Source of the DNA: an uncultured Bacillota bacterium
GTDB lineage: Bacteria > Bacillota > Clostridia > Christensenellales > Borkfalkiaceae
NCBI GenBank assembly: GCA_949297575.1
Contig: CASFTB010000001.1
Coordinates: 157,287-221,286, forward strand
Direction: 5' to 3'
DNA: 64,000 nt
The position numbers and the translations under genes were made by a program. This document shows positions 63,959 to 64,000 of this stretch, one piece after another; the stretch's first letter is position 1; every line of letters starts with the position of its first letter. The notes under the pieces were generated by a model. The model did no database searches, had not been told where the DNA came from, and saw only the letters and a program-made list of their open reading frames with translations.

Positions 63959-64000
63959 GATCAAGCTACAAAGAGCATACGGAGGATGCCTAGGTACATG
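63959..64000 (+). rRNA. rrl: 23S ribosomal RNA, 5' end (partial)
   Basis: The last 42 bases match the highly conserved 23S 5' end: GATCAAGCTACAAAGAGC, then ACGGAGGATGCCTAGG, corresponding to the GGUUAAGC...GGUGGAUGCC opening of known 23S genes. The gene continues past the window. The 5' boundary is approximate. Confidence 0.9.

Noticed and set aside
1..64000. CRISPR arrays, insertion sequences or tRNA genes
   Set aside because: No regularly spaced repeats, transposase motifs or cloverleaf-like sequences were recognised by eye. tRNA detection without tools is not exhaustive.

Overview
The window looks like chromosomal DNA from a GC-rich, Gram-positive, probably gut-associated member of the Clostridia; Christensenellales is a low-confidence guess. 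The basis is Sec/lipobox lipoproteins, AGGAGG-type ribosome binding sites, TTGACA-N17-TATAAT promoters, a comF-secA pair, and LytTR/GHKL two-component systems of the Firmicutes type. Most genes are strongly G+C-rich. Two stretches stand out as AT-richer: the restriction enzyme at the left edge, and about 37.5-41.9 kb.

Layout. (1) 1-10 kb, housekeeping: a partial MmeI-like restriction-modification enzyme, an ABC-F ATPase, a PflX-like radical SAM protein, metK, comF and secA. (2) 10.2-36.0 kb: two parallel regulatory and glycoside hydrolase loci. Locus A has a REC-only protein, a GHKL kinase, a LytTR regulator, two family 3 glycoside hydrolases (GH3) and two lipoproteins. Locus B has a LytTR regulator, a GHKL kinase, a Big_2-type lipoprotein, two GH3 enzymes and a CBM-like lipoprotein. 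All four GH3 enzymes have the inverted domain order (C-domain, FnIII, then TIM barrel) and are anchored outside the cell. Each locus has a 10-bp direct repeat with a 21-bp period, the spacing expected of LytTR-family operators. In A it lies before the GH3 operon. In B it lies before both the regulator gene and the hydrolase operon. No sugar transporter is present. (3) 36.2-43 kb: a surface polysaccharide group (UDP-glucose dehydrogenase, a GT2-GT8 fusion, an asparagine-synthetase-like protein and a GT2), with two AT-rich genes in the middle.

(4) 43.3-47.8 kb: a 1514-residue MBG/YDG-repeat surface protein. (5) 48.0-57.4 kb: a compact, host-like-GC virion module in the order of P22-like podoviruses (large terminase, portal, small scaffold, capsid, head-tail connector, propeller-like protein, small helical protein, alpha/beta-hydrolase tailspike candidate). 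It has no integrase, replication, lysis or ejection genes in view. (6) 57.5-59.7 kb: tandem LRR lipoproteins; the promoter-proximal copy is frameshifted by a perfect 13-bp tandem duplication at its start codon. (7) 60-63.6 kb: two membrane proteins and a phosphoglucomutase. (8) Right edge: the 5' end of a 23S rRNA gene with its own strong promoter and no 16S gene before it.

In the central loci the kinases probably sense an extracellular cue, the LytTR regulators bind the 21-bp-period repeats, and surface-tethered GH3 enzymes with carbohydrate-binding lipoproteins trim glycosides outside the cell. The cue and substrate cannot be read from the sequence. All family assignments come from reading motifs by eye, without database searches.
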